From the NCBI RefSeq assembly GCF_964340395.1, contig NC_135555.1, forward strand, positions 9,905,931 to 9,969,930: 64,000 bases of DNA, read 5' to 3'. A program made the translations under genes and the position numbers. The notes under the pieces were generated by a model. The model was not told where the DNA came from and ran no database searches. It saw nothing but the letters and a program-made list of their open reading frames with translations. The stretch comes from Glandiceps talaboti (lineage: Eukaryota; Hemichordata; Enteropneusta; Spengelidae). This document shows positions 60,538 through 64,000 of the stretch, one piece after another (within the stretch, counting starts at the first letter, position 1; each line of letters starts with the position of its first letter).

Positions 60538-60720
60538 ATGAATGCACCTGGTCGAAGTCAACGGATCTTTGAGGCCCGTGTTCGGAAAGTGACACCACAG
60601 AGACTTCAGAGATCTGTCTATTATAATTTTTTTGTTTTAGGAGTGAAAACTTTGTCGCTTGTACTCTTTTATTATTGTTTTTCAATTACATTAACTTTCT
60701 ACAACAAATGGATGTTTTCG
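60538..60720 (+). CDS. SLC35C2: SLC35C2 coding exon 1
   Basis: 61 codons from ATG 60538 to donor gtaagt at 60721: a basic tail beginning [11 protein letters not shown], then the first membrane span with [19 protein letters not shown]. The base run just before the ATG (atattcag) resembles a splice acceptor, so an upstream 5'UTR exon is possible. Confidence 0.9.
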
Positions 60721-63700
60721 GTAAGTTTTACATTTTAATTCATTTACTTGTAGTATGGGGAGCTGGGAGGGAGGGGAGGGGTATTCTAGTACTAGTAGTA
60801 TGGGGAGCTGGGAGGGAGGGGTATTCTAGTAGTATGGGGAACTGGTCATTTTGGCATCTGAACGTTTTGGTCCTGGTAGATGTTTCAGTCTCACCCCTAG
60901 CCTTATCAGCACCACTACCCAAGACATTTTGGCACTGTACCCAAGATGGTTAGTGGTTAGGCGTTAGTAAATGAAAGGATATGAAGTCAAAATTTTAATG
61001 TGATTCTCAGTCTGTATGTGCTATATGAACTTGCAGTGTTGTTAATAGCCCTGCTTGCAGACGGTGCACGGGTCTATATTACTGACAGTGACAGGACCCT
61101 CAACACCCTCAAGGGAGGGACAATTGTCAGAATTGAGTCCAGAATGACTCCGTATGCAAGCAGGACTATAGTATGTTGTTACTAACTAATCAGTGATTAT
61201 ATTTTGACAAGTTAGGATTATGCTCAGACCATATCATTCAAGATTCAACACTATCGGTCTAGAGTCTGGCACTATGATCAGGGACTGTGATGGCTTGCTT
61301 ATTTGATTGATCAATTTAATTGATTGATTGGTTGATAGAGGCGTTATCAGATCACTATACCTTGACAGTGAATTCACAATGTGTACCATATTGCTTAGTC
61401 TGTAAGTTACGCCATAACAGGGCGGACGGCCTCACACGTTGGTGAGAGTGCAATGACAACGTATCTTGCACCCTACATATTGCTAACTCTGCTTTTTACT
61501 CTCTCTTCTAGAATTTCCACTTTCCGTTAACAGTCACTATATATCACTTGGTACTGAAGTTTATCCTAGCATACATAGTAAGACTAATTACATGGTGTAT
61601 TACAAAGAAGAAACCCCTAACATTAGGCTGGTCTATTTACCTGAAACGGGTAGCACCAACAGGTAAGACACGATTTATCTTCAGTGTATATAAATATCCA
61701 CAGCATACATGTACGTGTTTGGCTGTAATGTTGAAATCTGTGTTGTCAAGGAGTATTATTAAATTTTACCATGGTAGTGATTTTTTTTCATTTGTTAAAA
61801 AACCATATCATGTAATGCTTGACACAGGAGGTGGATGGATGGATGGATGCAATACAAACCATATGTTATTTTATGGAGAGTGACTCTATGAGTAACCTAA
61901 TTTTCATATTCCTAGCATGTTATAGTCTTGCTACTACATGTAGACACCACAGGCTATAATAATAATAATAATAATCTTCATTGTCCATTTGTTAAAAACA
62001 TATGGAAAATTTCCTTTTGGCACTATTCTGCTCACTGTGAAGGCAACCGGAGCATAATGCAGCTATCACGAAACAACTGGTTACTGAAAATGACAAGGAA
62101 TAGATAGATAGGCCACGGACCAAACGTGTTTGTACACGTACATGTATGTGAAAGTATCAAAATCTTAAAATAGTTCAATAAAAAATGACGAAATGGTTCA
62201 TTTATATTATATGTTACATGAAACTTGCTGATAATGCAATGTAAGCTTTCATATGTTGGCTTACTGAAGTGTCTGTTTTGTCTCTGGGAGTCCTTTTGTC
62301 ATATGTATGTATACTATACATAGCTTCTAGCCATTTACTTTTGAACAGGCGCATGTTGTAATATGTACTGGTACAGTGGTAGCAATTCACTGATATATAC
62401 TGGCAGCACAGTCTGTACATCAGTATTTGCATATGATATGCTCCATTTTATGATCAACATAACGTGTATGTACTATGTACTATGTACAGTGTACTATGTG
62501 TTGTACACTAATCAGAATCTCTCTACAGCTGTATAATTGCACCCTTAATTAACGATCTTGATGATTCAGAAATAAAGCCCAGCTGTGTGATGAAATGAAC
62601 ACAAGTGAAATCAACATAAATATAGCATAAATATTAAAATGTTATCCACGCACACATATCAGACAAGTCTTTCCATCTGTGTTACAGCAATTGTCTCAAA
62701 CATCTATTTTGATAACAACATATTTCAGAGACAAGTAGATTTTTGATTCTCTGTAGCTGAAACAAGAATTTTACCGCATAGGTGTATCATGAAAACAATG
62801 ATCATGATTTGATTTCTTGGTCAACACAGTGACTTCCAGTCTACACACTACACATACATTACTATAGGCACACATGAAAATAAGTCAACCTTGTTCTATT
62901 TTGACCTTCTAGCATGAGGTAAAATTTTACTGCTGGTAGTGATAAAATTCATACCTGCTCAGTGCAATAGTGATATCCTGATAGCCGTGGTTTGAACAAA
63001 TTTAGATTCTGTAACTGTAATACATGTATTTATTAACATTCTGTGTCTTCCACTTTGTTCATCCATCAAGAGTGCATTTTAAAAGACATAATTAGTATAT
63101 GAATCTAGTTATGAATAGATTTGTGATTACATGTATATCAAAATAAAGACGAGTGAAAAAGAGAGGTGGAGAGGCTATTTCCTTTTCAAAGCAGTAAAGT
63201 TTGGCACCCCAGATTATATTTGTGCTTTAGAGTTATGGATACTAATACTATATACTCTACATGCAAGACTTTCGTGTAGGGTCTATGCTATTAATTTGCT
63301 GGTTCCTGTGGACATGCAATGCATATCTACAAACATATTATTAATAGCATCTAGCACTCTCATTGGCTGAGACTACCAACTGACTGACCCCCCCCCCCCC
63401 CCAAAAAAAATACTGCAAAGAATTGTGGGAATGTATACATTTCCCATCATAGACCATGGACAATGGAGAAGAAACACCCAAGATGGTAATTACTAGTCAT
63501 CTGTGGTCTCACACAAATTGATGTTGTATGAACATATTCAGTATATATGCTAGTTATAATGCAAACAAGTTTGTCATTTCAAAATTCATTTCTGCCAATC
63601 TCATACTATACACTGTTCACATTATCAAACTGTCCACATTATCAATTTGTTTTACTTATATTTTTTTACAGGGTTAGCAACTTCATTAGATATTGGTTTG

Positions 63701-63808
63701 TCCAACTGGAGTTTTCTCTACATCACAGTGTCTTTATACACGATGTCCAAGTCATCAGCTGTTGTATTCATACTTATATTTGCAATTATATTTAAACTAG
63801 AAAAATTT
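60538..63808 (+). CDS. SLC35C2: SLC35C2-like nucleotide-sugar transporter, first three coding exons (3'-partial)
   Basis: SLC35C2 is a multi-pass Golgi protein of the nucleotide-sugar/triose-phosphate transporter superfamily, linked in vertebrates to Notch fucosylation (family knowledge). Exons 60538-60720, 61512-61662 and 63672-63808 give 157 codons, ending in phase 0 at a gtaagt donor; the rest lies right of the window. An in-frame TGA at 60526-60528 makes 60538 the first available ATG. After a basic cytosolic N-terminus (about 36 residues), TM1 contains [10 protein letters not shown] and TFYNKWMFS. Exon 2 holds [13 protein letters not shown] and LKRVAPT. Exon 3 has [20 protein letters not shown] and [20 protein letters not shown], the diagnostic SLC35C2/TPT block. 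The closely related SLC35C1 is less likely given LSNWSFLY and SLYTM. It is divergent from CEP76 with 798 bp between start codons. Confidence 0.94.
60721..61511 (+). other. SLC35C2 intron 1 with short minisatellite
   Basis: About 2.3 units of a ~45-bp G-rich repeat (agtatggggagctgggaggg) at 60751-60845; otherwise nothing recognised. Confidence 0.7.
61512..61662 (+). CDS. SLC35C2: SLC35C2 coding exon 2
   Basis: Acceptor cttctag ends 61511, donor gtaaga begins 61663; phase 0 to 1. It encodes [20 protein letters not shown] and ends LKRVAPT, matching the vertebrate SFHFPLFMTMLHL and LRRVAPT blocks. Confidence 0.93.
61663..63671 (+). other. SLC35C2 intron 2
   Basis: Contains (ATA)n at 61956-61974, a repeat shared with 26335-26480 at 62765-62920, and a C14A8 homopolymer pair at 63389-63410. 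No exon recognised. Confidence 0.6.
62765..62920. repeat. Dispersed repeat of unknown class, copy 2
   Basis: Direct-orientation homologue of 26335-26480, diverged. Confidence 0.55.
63672..63808 (+). CDS. SLC35C2: SLC35C2 coding exon 3
   Basis: Acceptor tttacag ends 63671, donor gtaagt begins 63809. It encodes [20 protein letters not shown] through IFKLEKF, two hydrophobic spans with the KSS motif typical of the family. Confidence 0.95.
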
Positions 63809-64000
63809 GTAAGTATTTTCTTTTTGTCAATTTATTTTACTAATCTGCCATCACAATTAATGAATGATGGTGTTCACAGCACTTGTAAAATAACATGACT
63901 GTTTGTATTATGAGACTAGTATTTGGCCTTTCTAAAATTACAATGTGGTCCATTTGTGAAAAATGTCACAAGCAGCTGACTGAAAGCTGACAGATAATAG

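Overview
The window is animal nuclear DNA: AT-rich, intron-rich and full of microsatellites, MITE-like foldback elements, a tRNA-derived SINE and a dead LINE. Three protein-coding genes can be read exon by exon with GT-AG splice sites and matching intron phases. The proteins are clearly orthologous to vertebrate ones, but the compact genes and the repeat types suggest a marine invertebrate bilaterian (ambulacrarian, cephalochordate or lophotrochozoan). The phylum cannot be fixed from this sequence alone. No prokaryotic-type operon, CRISPR array, rRNA or true tRNA gene was seen.

Layout. (1) 382-29321, + strand: the C-terminal half of CMIP (c-Maf-inducing protein), 11 exons including a 27-nt microexon. 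The N-terminal PH-domain exons lie upstream of the window. The introns carry a 79-bp satellite split by a perfectly centred 346-bp palindromic TTAA element, a 327-bp hAT MITE with an 8-bp target duplication, a 2.25-kb Harbinger-like element, a MITE family in three copies, and a degenerate copy of CMIP exon 3. (2) 29322-41339: the tail-to-tail interval between CMIP and CEP76. It holds probable CMIP 3'UTR, an ATTTGCAT motif cluster, a frameshifted CR1/L2-type LINE tail, two unexplained ORFs and a 174-bp higher-order tandem repeat. (3) 41340-59739, - strand: a complete 13-exon CEP76 gene (665 codons plus stop). Two of its exon boundaries, the exon 4 acceptor side and the exon 9 donor side, have been tandemly copied into the adjacent introns. 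(4) 59740-60537: a compact divergent promoter interval with ETS- and YY1-like motifs. (5) 60538 to the right edge, + strand: the first three coding exons of SLC35C2, continuing beyond the window.

The three genes are ordinary conserved eukaryotic genes: a signalling adaptor with LRRs, a centriole-duplication regulator and a Golgi nucleotide-sugar-transporter-like protein. Nothing in the sequence shows that they act in one pathway. CEP76 and SLC35C2 probably share a bidirectional promoter. I found no convincing new protein system. The most unusual material is structural: repeated partial-exon duplications, nested or palindromic insertions (one only 32 bp with an 8-bp flanking duplication), and a regularly spaced octamer-motif cluster.
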